Shown piece after piece: positions 1-11,953 of a stretch of 64,000 nt of DNA. The first letter of the stretch is position 1; each line of letters starts with the position of its first letter. The notes under the pieces are model-generated. The model did not search any database and had not been told where the DNA came from. It saw only the letters and a program-made list of their open reading frames with translations. The DNA is from Pelecanus crispus (Eukaryota > Chordata > Aves > Pelecaniformes > Pelecanidae), in the NCBI RefSeq assembly GCF_030463565.1, contig NC_134651.1:12784734-12848733 (forward strand), given 5' to 3'. The position numbers and the translations under genes are program-made.

Positions 1-3000
1 AAATAAATCAGTAGGCCTGGATTATTGCCTGAAATCCTCTCCCAGGAAAGAAGGACGGGAGCAGAAAGTTTGTAGTTCGGCAGAACACATGATTGCAAAG
101 ACGATTATGTTTTGTGAAAAGCAATACATTCCTGTGGTGATAAAGGAGGGATTAACTAGACCTGAAACTCGATGCAGCTGTCTGGAGCAAGCTCCTGTGA
201 AGCAGCTCTCAGGCAAGATGTGCTGGTGGACCCCCCAGCCCTGTTTGGTTTGGGGGGGTGGGGGGGGTGACACTCAGGGGGAGTCAAATGATTCTGTATT
301 TTTTTATGCAAGACCCCGTGACAGTGTCCATCCTGCAGGAATAGTGCTGAGACATGAGACCAAAATGTGGGAAGGAAAATACAGTTTTACTTCACTTTTT
401 TTTCGCTGACCCTCATGTGACCAGCTGTCTTACCCCCACTTTGGGAAGACAGTTAAAAAGCAAAGGGAAAACAAGAGCCACGGAGATAAACAGGCTGGAA
501 AGGATGCCCTCTGCTTTGGGAGCAGCTTATCAAAAACAACATTGGGAGGTGACTGGAGCACTTTTATGGCAAGAAATACTGGGGCAAACATGGCTTTTCA
601 ATCTGGAAGGGACAGAAAAGCCAAGAACCAAGTGCGGGAGCATGGTGACAAGTCGGAGGTGCTGCAGCCAAGGGCACGCTATGGGGCTGAGGCCAAAGGC
701 TGTGGGACCTGTGATGGCCCGTGGGGTGGGAGGTAGTCAAAGGGCTCTTGTTGGCCACGGGCTCCGCGAAACAGAGGCAGCCGTGGGACTGTGCCGCTCG
801 TCGTTGCTCTGATAGCAGCTCTGGCTGGGGAGCCCGGCTGCTTTTATCTGGCGGTCAGGGTGGCTGTCGCTGCGGCAGGGGGGCTGCAGGGGGGCTGCAG
901 GGCTGGGGGCCTCAGACGATTTTACAAACAAGCTCAGGATGTGAGCACAATAGCCAAGGACGGGCCTTTGAAAAGCAGGGGGATGCAGTGCAGCCGCCCT
1001 GGGGCACATCAAAGGTCTGTCTCGAGCTGTACCGCCAAAAAAGCCCGTGTGTTTGATGGCTACCCGTGGACCTGGCCTCGGCATTGCGTCGGCACAAGGA
1101 GCAGAGGGTTTGAGCGGTGGGAAGAGGGAAGGGAAAAGGTGGCAGTGGGGAGAGGACCCACGTGGGAGCTGGGACACAGCCCTGAGGGTCTCTGCCTCCA
1201 GATCATGGTTTTCTCACGAGTTCCTCGGTCCTGCTTTGTTCTGGCCCTCCCTGATCTGTATCTGGAGCGCAGCATACTGCCCCTCTCTTTCTTCCTTCGG
1301 TGCACCTCCAGGCAGGCATTTCAGACCATTTTTGCAAAGGGCTTTGTGTGCTATTTTGCAAGGGCTTTTCTTGAATCAGCAGCTGGGGGCTGTTGGGGGT
1401 CTTTCCCTCCCAGACTTGGTGTTTTGAATCCTAGAGAGCCAGGGATGCCATCCACAATTTGTGGTGTTTCAATCGAGAAGCCCATGTAGCCAGAAGGAAA
1501 GTGACTCTTACCCAACAGCCTTGGAAAGCTGTTGAGCGATGTCTGGATGGAGAAACGAAAGGACACGAAGATACGATGAGAGGGACCTGCTTTGTATGCT
1601 GGACGTGCACCTGCCCTGTGGGGTCCTGCAGTACCTGCTGTACCTCTCTAGCAGGATCAGTGCTGCAAAGGTCCCTCTCTGCTCACTCCTGTGTGCCCAA
1701 AGGGCCTGGGGAGGGGCTGGAAAACCCGGGAAAGTTTTGCCTCTGATTTGCCTGCAGTGTGTGCCTTCGGATAAAGGACAGCCTGAGCCTGCTCAGTGGG
1801 GACCACCCTCCTCCATAAGGGCACACATTGTCTCAGGAGATTAGACCTGTCCATTGCCTTGTGTTTTGACAAAAGTGCATTTATTGGCAAAAGAGCAGCC
1901 CAAAGGACAAAGAAAAAAAGCAATAAGCAGCAGCCAGCACCCTGTGCAGCATTGCAGGCTCTGCAGGGAAAAAGTGTCCCCAAGAGGGCTGGGTGCTGGT
2001 TCTGCTCTTGGCAAATGGTTGAAACCTGCAGGTGCTGGCCCCAGGCGCCCAGGAGCAGCAGGCTAAGCCAGTGCCTCCTCTGCCGGTTTTTGATTGCAGG
2101 GCTCTCCTCCCCTCGGTGGCTTTTCTGCTTTTGAAGCCATTGTCAGGGTAATTAAACACTCCCAGGCAGGTGCTGGAGCCTTTTGCAACCCGAGATTTGG
2201 CTTTGTCTTGTCTGTCTGCTGGAAATGCCTTGTTTTAGGGCAGATTAATCTCTCACAGCAATATCTGAAAGCAAAGAGGGGGCTTTAATTGGGGTGGGAT
2301 TAGTGCAGCCAGGCTGAGCTGGGAGAGCAGGAGCTTTCTCCCTACCTGCTAATTGCCCTTTATCTGCGCTGGCAGCGGCTGTGACACCTGCCCAGGCTGC
2401 CTGTGTGCCAGCTTGGTGCCACGGGGGCCCAGGCGATGCCATATGCCTTGTAGGTTTATTTACGGAGCAGAGGGTGAGATGTGGTGCTCAAACCAGGGGA
2501 GCTCGGTCTGGCTCCAGCAGCCAGAGGGCTCGGGATGCTTTCGGCACTCAGGTGCCTGGCACTGCTCTTAGGCTGTTGCGGGGTCCCAGGGGCTGAGCTG
2601 AAACCCACAGGCTGCAGTTTGCAGCCAGCCCCTGTCCCCAGGCACAGGGAGGCAGCAGGCACGGTTGATTTGAACGTGAGCCCAGGGTGTCGTTTTCCCT
2701 GGGGCATGTGAAGCAGGTCAACGCCTCAAGGGCAAATCCCCCGGGGAGGTGCATGCCTGGAGAAGGGCTGTGACTCTCCTAGCTCTTAGAAACAAGAGAC
2801 GAGCAGCCCAGTGCCTTGTCCAAATTGCTGACCTTCCTATCCCTGCTGGTCTGTCCTGTGACAGCCTCCCGCCCCGGGCAGGCACCGTCCCCCTATGTCC
2901 CCTTCCAAGGGACAGGGTGCTAAAGGCAAATGTCCACGGTGGGCTATGCAGAGGCACAACCTTCCCTGTCCCGCCCTGTTTCGGCAGGTGTCCTCTGGGA

Positions 3001-3881
3001 TGCACACATGGCAGGGCTGGGCCCCTGCTTGGTGGGAAAAGCTGACTTTACCCTAGGGGAAAAAACAATGTCAGTTTGTATTTTGGTCTCGATGTGGCCT
3101 GAAAGTAGAAGTCTTTCCCGCAACTAGAAAACCTCTCTGGTCAAGCCAATGGAAACAACCTCTCCTGCTCGCTTCCCCACTTCCCCAGCGAAGAGCAGCC
3201 TGCTATTTTTTTCTTGCCTCCTGACTTTTAGTCATCCTCAGCCCATAAAGGAACGGTCAGCAGGGACCATTTCCAGCACCAGCCTCTCCTTTAGCTCTGC
3301 TTGGCTCAGCTTGTCCACAAGAACTGCCCTGCGGGCTGCTGAGCCCGCTGTGCCGGTGCAGACACCCGCCCCGGCTCCCTGCTCCGCCGGGTGCAGTTGT
3401 GGGTTTTGTTGGGTGCGATTACCCCTCTCTGGAGAAAGCACCTTTCTTTGCCTGTGCACGTCCCAGCGGCTTTTATGGCTTCCTCCAGATGTGAATTTGG
3501 AGGTTTTATTTATTACCCCGTGATGCAAAAGGGGCAAAGAGGCTCATGGCAATGTGCACCTCTCCGGAGGAACTGGTGCAGCCCCAGCCCTCCCTCCTCT
3601 CCTTCTCCTTGCCATTGGAGCCTGGGGGTGAAACGCCTTGTCCCTTCTCTTTATCTCTCAGCAGGGAGTTGGGGGAATAAGTGAGACCCAGGAGAGAGAC
3701 TTGGCCAGGGCTGAGCATTGCCTTGCTGTCAGTGAGCAAGAGCTGGTGATACTTGCCCTGCCCCCCCCCGCCTCGGCTCCCTGCACCCCGTAGGGTGCTG
3801 TAGGGTGCTGTGCTCGCAGGTGTGGACACCAGCCAAGTGGACAAAACCACATGCACCCACACGTTTATGTCTCAAGTACAG

Positions 3882-3895
3882 GCACACACACACAC
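3882..3895. repeat. Short CA dinucleotide repeat
   Basis: A short (CA)n run is embedded in a wider stretch rich in CACA and CACG words up to about 3,960. It is low-complexity sequence, and the proteins read through it (Thr/His-rich) are not genes. Confidence 0.6.
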
Positions 3896-5384
3896 GTACA
3901 TCCACATGTATGCCCCTGTCCGCACACGCACCCGACACAGGCACCCATGCGTGTATCCACACCTCTCTGGGCATGTCCTCCCCCTTCCACCCCTCTGCCT
4001 GCTTGCCTGCCAAAGCAAGAGGGAGCAGGCAGCAGGGCGGGAGCGTTTGCCTGGCACCCTGGCGTGGATCTGGCACCGGCGGAGGCGACAGGAAGGGAAG
4101 GGAGGTGTTTTTCTTGGTTCCCACTGAGCTGCACTCCGGATGCTTTCCACCTCCCACCTGCGATGGGAGGCAGCATCACTTGGGGACAGCCTTGACCTGC
4201 TGAAGAAGACCCACTGAGGGCCGAAGGCTTTCCCCCAGCGAGCAGGACTGCTCCCTGTGCCTGACCCACGGCAGTTGTGGGTGTCCCCGTGGGGTGGCCA
4301 GGGCCGGCGGGAGGTTGTCACAGAGCCGGGAGGGCTTGGAGCCATCAAGGGAGCAGCACCCCCCTTCCACAAACACGCCACGTCTCTGCTGCCTCTCTGG
4401 GAAAATATTGTCAGTCTGAGGCAGGGCTTTTTAAAAGCCTCAGCATTTTCACCTGTGAGTGTCTTGCAGGAGACAGTATGAAAACAGAACTCCCAAGCAA
4501 AGCAAACACCCGCAGCCCAGGCTGAGTGTGTTTTTACCTTGTTATTCTCAAAAAGTGAACATCAGCATTTTAGGTGGTCGTGGCAGAAAAAAGCCCCTCT
4601 GTTTTTCAAACAACGTGCCTTTTCATTCAGAGGTTGGCAGCGGGCTCTAAGGAACCAGTGGCGTTTCACTGGAAATGCAGATGCTGCCTTAGGCAGCAAA
4701 ACACTTCTTTGCATCCGGAGCCTCGGAGCAGGGAGAAAGCAGCGCCCAAGGATGTTGACTGAGGTATTTCCGCAGGATCCCCCCAGCCGGGTTGGGGACC
4801 ACTGGCTGTTTGTTCATCCCCTTTGAAGGAGACAAAGCCCCCGCCATGCCGAGCCCCATGGCTTGGTCGCTTCCGCTCTGGCCGAGCACAGCACCGTCAG
4901 GCGTGGGGCTGCCGGGAGCAAAAGCAAAGAGAAAGGAGGCCAGAAGGGCTGGGTAGAAGACGGGGGTGTTATCAGGTGCCCCATCTGTGAGGCTCTGTTC
5001 AAAAGGCTGGAGCCATCAAAGCTGTTCCGATGTCCTCGGTCCAGATGGGAGAAGGGTTTCATCCAGCTTCGGCGGGGCTTCTTCCCGTTCACAGTGGGCT
5101 CCCCTTCCTCCCACGCCAGGGACAAGCCCCACCATCCTCCTCCTCTCCTCGGGCTGGGAGACAGACCCTCCAAGTGACAGTAACGGGATGCTGGGCCTTG
5201 CGAAGGGCAGCAGGCTCCCCTGGGCATCCCCTTTGGTCACCCCTGGGGCTGGGGGGACCCTTGGGCAGGGGCCGCAGGGCCAGTCCCCCGGGAGCACTGG
5301 TTTGGAAGCGTGATTGAGGCTACGGCTCAGGCGATAAGCAAGCCCATAAGGACGAGCTGTTCATCCATCCCAGCTCACTGCCAA

Positions 5385-5465
5385 TCATATACACTATATA
5401 AGATCCTATATAGTATATAAAGTCATATACATATTTATAGATGCATGTGTATATGTTACGTATGG
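5385..5465. repeat. AT-rich island with TATA palindromes
   Basis: About 80 bases made almost wholly of TATA, ATAC and ATAT words sit inside strongly GC-rich surroundings. They include imperfect palindromic pieces such as ACTATATAAG...CTATATAGT. It could be a decayed (TA)n microsatellite or a small AT-rich insertion. No gene start is evident on either side, so I do not call it a promoter. Confidence 0.45.
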
Positions 5466-7669
5466 CTTTTCCATGAATATATGTATGGTCAAACAATTCC
5501 AGCAGCTTTGGGAAGAGCATTTTGCTGACATGAATTGCAGAGTTGGGCCACCGAGGGCCTACAAGCAGGTTCCCTGGGGGGTGACCCCTCCAGGTGCTCT
5601 GGGACGGACACGGTGATGCCCCCAGTTGTGCCAATGCTCTCCCCAGCGTGGCCCTGCAGCACAGGAGCCTGGTCAGGGTGGCAGCACCTGCAGTAGCACC
5701 CAGACCTGCCCGGGGAGGGGGCCAGAGGGTCCCTGGGGGTGTCACCAGGGCTGTGCACAGGAGCTGGCCCCACAGCCATGGCTGGGCAGTGTTTCTGAGA
5801 GCCAGGGCTGGCTGGGAATGGGGCACAGTGGGGATTTTGCCCATTCACCCTCTGCATCACTTCTGCCTCCCGAGAGGGTGAGGGAGGGGATGACGAGACA
5901 TCCGGGGGCTGGCTTTTCCGTGAAGTGGTGCACTGCTCTGGTTACCGAAAATCCCCTGCACTCCCATGGGTGCAAGGGGGGGATGGGTGACGCAGCCCTC
6001 GCGGGGGGCGATACCCTCGGCGTGCTGCACGCCCCCGGTCTCGCCCCGCCATCGCTGCCCCAGGGCCACCCCGCTGGTGTGTTCCATCGCCCAAGGCCAG
6101 GCGGGGGGCTCGGGGTTGGGGCGGGGGGTGTCACTTGGTGTGTCCGGTAGGAATGATCCTTACCCCCTTGTGCTGGGAGAAAGGGGATTTTCCCTGCCCA
6201 TGAGGGGAGGCTGAGGCCAGCAGGACTCCAACTCCACTGAGCCCCTCTGAGGCTGGTGTTTCTCCCGGTGACTTTCAGGCAGAGGCTGGAGGCAGCTGCC
6301 TGGCTCTGAGGGCAGAGTGTCCCCATCTGAAATGCCAGCTCGGTCTGTAAATAACACCTGGCACGGCGTTTAACTCCCTGGGCATCAGAGCAATGAGAGA
6401 CTGAGCCCTCTCTGCCCTCGTGCCATAGGGCTCTTGCCCCAATTTACGGATGGGGAAACTGAGGCATGATGGGGTCCTTGACCCTGCCTCGCAGAGAGCC
6501 CGTGATGCAGCCCTGTGGGTGAGCAGGGCACTGGGAGGTGTTTTCCAGTGGCAGAGGGACTGCTCCCCGCTGGGAAGGGGAGGATTTGAGGGGGGCTATT
6601 GCTCTGCCAGGGGGTCCACACCTTGTGCCACCCCAGCTGTGCTCTTGGGGGAGCGGGGGAGCCTTCCCCGGCCCAGAGAAGGGGGCCTGCAGGGGCTCAG
6701 TGTCTCACACCCCTGCAGTAGCCCCCCTGCCCTCCTTGCTTGCTGCTCCTGGCCATATCTCCCAGGGATGGCGGGTCCTCCCTCCCAGGGCAATCAGTGG
6801 GGAACACACAGGCCTTATCTGCGGGCCAGCCATGGGCAGGGCTCCCTGCCACCCCTATCAGCAGGGTGGATCCAGACCTGGGGCCAAGGGGTGCCAGCCC
6901 CATCCCTGCCACGCTGGGGCCAGCGCTGGGGGCATTGCTACGGCCCCATGCTGACCATTGCAGGGAGATGCTCGAGGGGCCCGGGACTCCTCTCCAGCCT
7001 GGTGGCGAACATGGTGCTGCTGGATTTGCAGGGGTCCAGCCAGGGCCATCATCACGCTGGGTGGCTGTGGGTTGTGGCGGGGGTGTGAAGGCAGATGGTG
7101 GCAGCAGCCTTGTGTGACTGCCAGCAGGATTCGGCCCCCCCCCCCCATCCACTTTCACCAAACTCTCAGCAGCGGTTTCCTCACCGGGGCGATGCTTGCG
7201 GGGGCTGGAGGGGGCCAGTGCCCTGGGAAAAGTTTTCCTGTCCCTTTCACAAGTCTGGTTGACCTCCACATTTTATTTGTTTCTCTTGAGTTGTGTCCAC
7301 CCTCCTGCTTCCAGCAGCTTGGCGGGGTGCTGCCGGGACACTGGCGGGGTGGGGATGCCACCTCTCCCCTAAACCCCTGGGGTGGGGGGTACCAGGGTCA
7401 TCTGTGGCCATGCAGAGCATGGGCATCCCTACGACGAGGTGCCTGTGGAGTGTGGTTTCCCCCAGAGGTGGGTGCTGCGCATCCCCCTGCACCACGGGGT
7501 CCCATTGCTCTCAGGGTGCTGGTCCTGCCTGGCGCAGGGATGGGCAGAGTGAGGGATGTCCCTTGGGAGAGGGAGCGTCCTGGCCACTCTGTCCCGCTGA
7601 GCAGGGTCCGTCCCTCTGTGCCCTGGGACAGCAGCGACCATGGATCACCAAAAGCTTGGGGTGAAGATC

Positions 7670-7675
7670 TTTATT
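7670..7675 (-). other. Poly(A) signal of the predicted membrane protein gene
   Basis: AATAAA on the - strand lies 45 bases beyond the TGA stop at 7,721. Its position fits it ending the transcript of the seven-exon gene upstream, and this is one of the reasons for believing that gene. Confidence 0.55.
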
Positions 7676-7720
7676 GTCGCTTATCCAGATGGACCACAGC
7701 CTGAGCTGGGTGTGAGGTTC

Positions 7721-10700
7721 TCACTCCTTGGCATCCCCGCCGTCCACCATGGCCCCAGGCTCTGGGTGGGAGAGGAGAGTGAGGGGAGGAACGCATTTTG
7801 GCATCCTACCAGCTCCTACCAGGGCTTTGAATGAGGATTTTCCCTCCCCACCTTGTCCTGGCCATTGGGAAGCCAGTGAGGGTCGGCTGGGAGCCTGCCG
7901 AGCCCACCAGGGTCGGCCCCTCCAGCCATAACCACGGGTAATTAGAGACGGGTGGAAAACTGTCTAAAACCCCATGCAAATATTTGCATTTCAAGCACTT
8001 TTCCAAGTATTGGGGAACGCTGACAAAGCAGCAGTGTGGGCAATGCAGGCATGCTGAGAGGGTCTTCTTGGCTTTTTTTTTTTTGGGTAGGATTTCAATG
8101 GTCAAACAGTTTTGTTTAAAATAAAAAAGCTAACCGAGCAAATGGGGAGATTTGCCAGCGCTGCCACTGGCCCCTCTGCCAGCTCCTTGGCAAAACAGCC
8201 ACCCCGATGCTGAGGGGGCCATGAGCCTTCAAACCACCCCTGCCCTGGACCAGTGGGTGCATGGCTCCCATCTCGGTGCTCCATTTACCTTCTCTGCTGA
8301 AGGGGTTTTTGGCAGAAAAGGGGTTCCCCGTGCCCAGTGCTGCTCTGCCCTGGAGCATCCCAGGGGTCTGGGGCTGAGGTCGAGCTGGTGGGCCTTGCCC
8401 GGAGCCTTGCATGGCCCCCCCTGTCCTGCCCATGCCAGGGGATGCTCACCTGCCGCTGGCTCTGCCCTTCTTGCCAACTTCTGGCCGTGGTAGCAGCCTG
8501 TGTGGAGAAGGTTGGCTGGGGGGAGAAGGGTGGCCATGGATCCTGGTGGCCCCAGGACCGCCCGTCCCAAGCCTGGACAGGGGCTGGAATAAGGAGACAA
8601 GTTGCGGGGATCCTGAGCTACCCTATCCCACCACATTTCCCCTCTCCACACCCATCTCCGCCAGCGCCCGGGGCAGGTCGGAGCAAGCGAGTTGCAGGCA
8701 CGTCCTGTCCTGCTGGCACAGGGAGGGCTCAGAGCCATGGGCTGCAGGGGTGAGTGCCCTGCGTGTGCCCAGGGGGCAGCTCTGGGGTGGGGACGCCCAG
8801 CCCCATGGCGCGCCAACCACAGCAGGACAGTGCAACAGACGTGTCCTGGCCCCACGTGGGGTGGGACGGGGTGGGCTTGGGCATGGTGATGGGGCTGGGG
8901 GCTTGGTGAGGGTGGAGGTGGGTTGGTGCTGCCAGGTGTCACCGGTGCATCCGGCACCGAGAGGGGAGTGTGTGCAGCGATGGAGCCCCCCGTGCATGCG
9001 TGTGCGTGCATGGTGGGACCAATTCATGCAGAGCATTGGTATGTGGGGCTGCCCCCCTGCTCTGGTCTTGGGGTCCAGCCATGTTCCCCCTGGGCTGGCA
9101 GGATGCTCCATGCCCCGCAGCCGTACCTGGGACCTCAGGGTGTGCTGTGCTTGGGGAACGCAGGGGACCCAGGGCTCAGTCAGGCTCAGGTAGAGGAGGG
9201 TCATCATGATGCTGGAGCAGTGAGTCAGGGACAAACAGATACAGGTGTGCTCGGCAAGGGGACCACTGCACTCCCCTGTGCAATGGGCACCCATGGGTGG
9301 TGCTGGCCCCAGGGGCTACGTGCAGGCAGGGGAATAGGCTCCTGCACGCGACAGCCTGGGCGGTGCAGCACGTGTGTGTGTGCGTGCCAGGGCAGGGCTC
9401 TGCCTCCCGGGGCTGAGGATACGTGCAGATCATTGCTGTGGTGATGGACCACAGGAGGATGAACACCAGGTAGATGAGGAAGGACAGCAGGACTGCCACG
9501 ACATAGCCTGTGGTGACCGTCATGAAGAGGCAGACGCAGTAGATGTCGTAGGAGCTGACGTGTTTCTTCGGTCGTAGGCAAAGCTGGTGAAACTGGTGTG
9601 GCACAGGGGTGCTGGCTGGCGGGGGGGCCTCCATAGGTCCCGTGCACCCCATGGGGCCGGGAGCACCCAGGGCTGTGGCTGCCCTCTGCCCAGTGCTGCA
9701 TGCAGGGGCCGTGTGTGCATGGCGGGGTGTGCTTGTGCAAGGTGAGGGTGCGTGCATCTGTGTGTGCAAGGGATGTCTGAGTGCACAGGGCTGGGTGTGC
9801 AGCGTGCAGGATGTATGGACAGGGGTATAGGGTGCAACGTGGAGAGCTGTGTGTGCTGGGAATGATGTATAGGGCTAGGTGTAGGGTATGGTGTGTAGGG
9901 GCTGCAGGGAGTAGGGCTGGGTGTGTAACGTGTAATCTATAGGCATGGGAATATATGCGGTGCAGAGTGTAGGGCTGAGCATGCAAGCTACAGATAGGGT
10001 TTACGGGCTGGAGTGTGCCAGGTTAGGTGTGGGGGCACAGTGTATAGGGCAGGATGTGTAGGGACAGGGGTACAGGGCTTGGTTAATGGGGCTGAGGGGT
10101 AGGGCTGGTTGTGCATGGCACCTCAGACACGAGCTGAGCCCCCCAGGCTTCCCACATCCCTCACCTCCGTGGAGTGGTTGCAGTGGGGGGGCAGCGGAGG
10201 ATGTGTGGCCAGCTGTGACGGTGGCACCCGCGCAGGCAGCGCCGTCTCACTGTGCTGCAGAGCCCCTGCTTCAGCCTGTCCTCCCAGGCCACTGCTGCAG
10301 GACACACGCAGGGAGACTGTGTCCCCCCAGGGCCAGCCCTGGGGCCACAGCACCATCGAGCAGCCCCTGCTCCCCTGTCACCCCACCCAGCTGGAGGAGC
10401 CCCAGGTTGACTACGCTGAGCTGGACCAAGCTGGTGAGAGCTGGGAAGAAGAGAACACTGGTGGAGCTGGGGACCAGCAGCGTGACGTGCAGAGCCCACC
10501 AGCCGTGCCTGCAAGCGGGGGCACGGGGAGGACGGGGCTGGGGTCCGGCACTGGGGCTGCCGTGGGAGAGGCAGAGAGCAGGCAGAGAGCCTTGGGGTGC
10601 TCAGTCCCGGGAGCTGCTGGAGCTGGGGGGTGGTGGGGAAGAGGACGCAGATCCAGGCCGTTTGAGCTGATGCCTGGCTCTAATGTCTCAAGGACACTGG

Positions 10701-10835
10701 TGTGAAACAGCAGCTCTGCTGCCCCACATTCCCGGGATGGGACTCGGCCTGCAGCTGTGGGGTGACTTACAGGAAGGAGACCAGCGAGCTCAGGTAGATG
10801 ATGGTGCTGAAGCGAAGGGGGATGAGAAGCTCCAT
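7721..10835 (-). CDS. Predicted small multi-pass membrane protein, unrecognised
   Basis: I do not recognise this protein. Seven phase-compatible exons can be chained: 10835-10771, 10430-10382, 9583-9423, 9211-9127, 8712-8652, 8497-8450 and 7761-7721, giving 169 residues. The ATG sits in a strong Kozak context (CCCACCATGG) and exon 1 ends in a consensus GTAAGT. Exons 6 and 7 have good pyrimidine-tract acceptors, exon 6 a GTGAGC donor, and a poly(A) signal follows the stop. Hydrophobic segments fall at about residues 10-36 (running across the exon 1/2 junction) and 52-103, long enough for two helices, followed by a polar Cys-containing tail ending GGDAKE. Weak points are the donor of exon 2 (GTGACA), the donor of exon 3 (GTATCC) and the exact acceptors of exons 3 and 5. 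It is head-to-head with SLC51A. The exon 3 membrane segment (KKHVSSYDIYCVCLF onward) is the most convincing part. Confidence 0.42.
9700..10085. repeat. Degenerate TG/TAGGG-rich tandem array
   Basis: Loosely repeated units such as GTGTAGGG, GTATAGGG and GGGCTGGGTGTG run for nearly 400 bases with no fixed period. It lies in an intron of the predicted membrane protein gene (between exons 2 and 3). It resembles a decayed minisatellite. The TAGGG words recall the telomere unit but are not in TTAGGG register. Confidence 0.5.
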
Positions 10836-10839
10836 GGTG

Positions 10840-11953
10840 GGCTGGGCAGCTGCAGGGCCCTGGCCTCTCAGGATGGCTGGCACCCTGCTCCCACGGCAGC
10901 CACAGCCAAACAAATCCCCCCTTCCCCGTTCCATTCCCATGGCAACCACAGCATCCCCCTCCTCCCCCCCATCCCATTCCCACGGCAACTGTGGCAGCCT
11001 GTTCCCATGGCAGGGTGCAGGGGACCCATTTGGGGTGCTACTGCCACTCTGGCTTCAGCAGGAGCCCACTGCCAGAGGGGCAGAGGGTGTGGGCTCAAAG
11101 GTCCCTTGGGACCCAGTACAAACCAGAGCCCATTTTCCTTGGGGTGCTGGGAAGACACCAGGAGCCGTGGGCACCCCTGGGACCCATGAGGATGCTGGAA
11201 TCCATTTAGGACAAGGATACACCGCTCCCCACGCCTAATGCCCCAGCTCCCCATTCAGTGTGCCCCCCTCCAGCCCACCGCCCCCCTCCCCAGGCCTGGG
11301 CTCCGCTTCTGTCCCAAGAGGCTGGGCGCTGAGCCGGGGCGCTGAGCATTGGGCCAGCCCTGCCCTCTAGTGTCATGGGAGCTGCTCTCAGCAGGGCTCA
11401 GCCCTTGGCTGCTGGGAGCTGAGCCACTGCAAACTCATCACACGGCCCGCAGAGCTGTGCAGGGCCTGGCAGGCTTCCCGCGGCTCCGCAGCATCGTGTC
11501 CCGCCTGGCCGCTGCTGCTGAGGGGGCACGAGGATGCGTCCCGGACCCTGCACGGCACCACGGGGACCCCTGGCACCACAGGCCCATCGCCGGGCTGCCC
11601 AAGGGGGTGCTCGGGCTGCGTCACCCCAGCACAGGTGCCCCAAGCCTTGGGGACGCGCAGGCGTGCTGGCAGGGGTGACAACCGCCTCCCCCGGCATCCC
11701 GGGTCGATAACCGGGCGGCCGAGGCGCTCGGCGGAGCCGGGATGGCGTGGGGGCACGCCAATGGGCGCCCGCCGCGGTGGGAAAGGGAGGGGAGCGCCAG
11801 AGGCTGCTGGTTAAACTGGAACGAGGCACGGCGGCCTCCCCGCCGTCCCTGCCCTGGGGACTCTGACCCCGCGGGCCGGCGAGGGGAGCCGAGGCAGGCG
11901 GTGCCGAGCAGCCCTGCAGCCGCCGGGACGGAGCTGGGGAGGAGCAGAGCAGG
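10840..11953. promoter_or_regulatory. Intergenic spacer between divergent genes
   Basis: About 1.1 kb separates the ATG of the predicted membrane protein gene (- strand) from the ATG of SLC51A (+ strand). It is GC-rich and becomes CpG-dense towards SLC51A (about 11,690-11,950), which fits a promoter there. Nuclear receptor control of SLC51A is known in mammals, but I did not find a convincing inverted-repeat bile acid receptor site by eye. Confidence 0.35.

Larger units (their letters stand above)
1..7660. other. Gene-free GC-rich stretch
   Basis: I found no coding region here that has both plausible splice sites and a recognisable or protein-like translation. The stretch is GC-rich, with many G runs and CTGCAG-type words, so open frames of 60-250 codons arise by chance on all strands. 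It contains a short CA/CACG-rich patch near 3,880-3,960 and an AT-rich island near 5,385-5,465. It may be intergenic or intronic to a gene lying left of the window. Confidence 0.5.

Noticed and set aside
2534-2711. Short + strand frame starting with a signal-peptide-like MLSALRCLALLLGCCG
   Set aside because: No downstream exon, no conserved motif and no splice support. A Leu/Cys-rich start arises easily in GC-rich DNA.
8652-8741. Longer version of exon 5 of the predicted membrane protein gene (acceptor at 8,741)
   Set aside because: It enters in phase 1, which does not fit the phase-0 end of exon 4. The acceptor before 8,712 keeps the frame.
10109-10433. + strand frame with an ITIM-like VDYAEL followed by a GTGAGA donor
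   Set aside because: It looks like an immune receptor tail, but it has no Ig or membrane exon nearby, and the same bases on the - strand fit the second exon of the predicted membrane protein gene with a better upstream partner. Not fully excluded.
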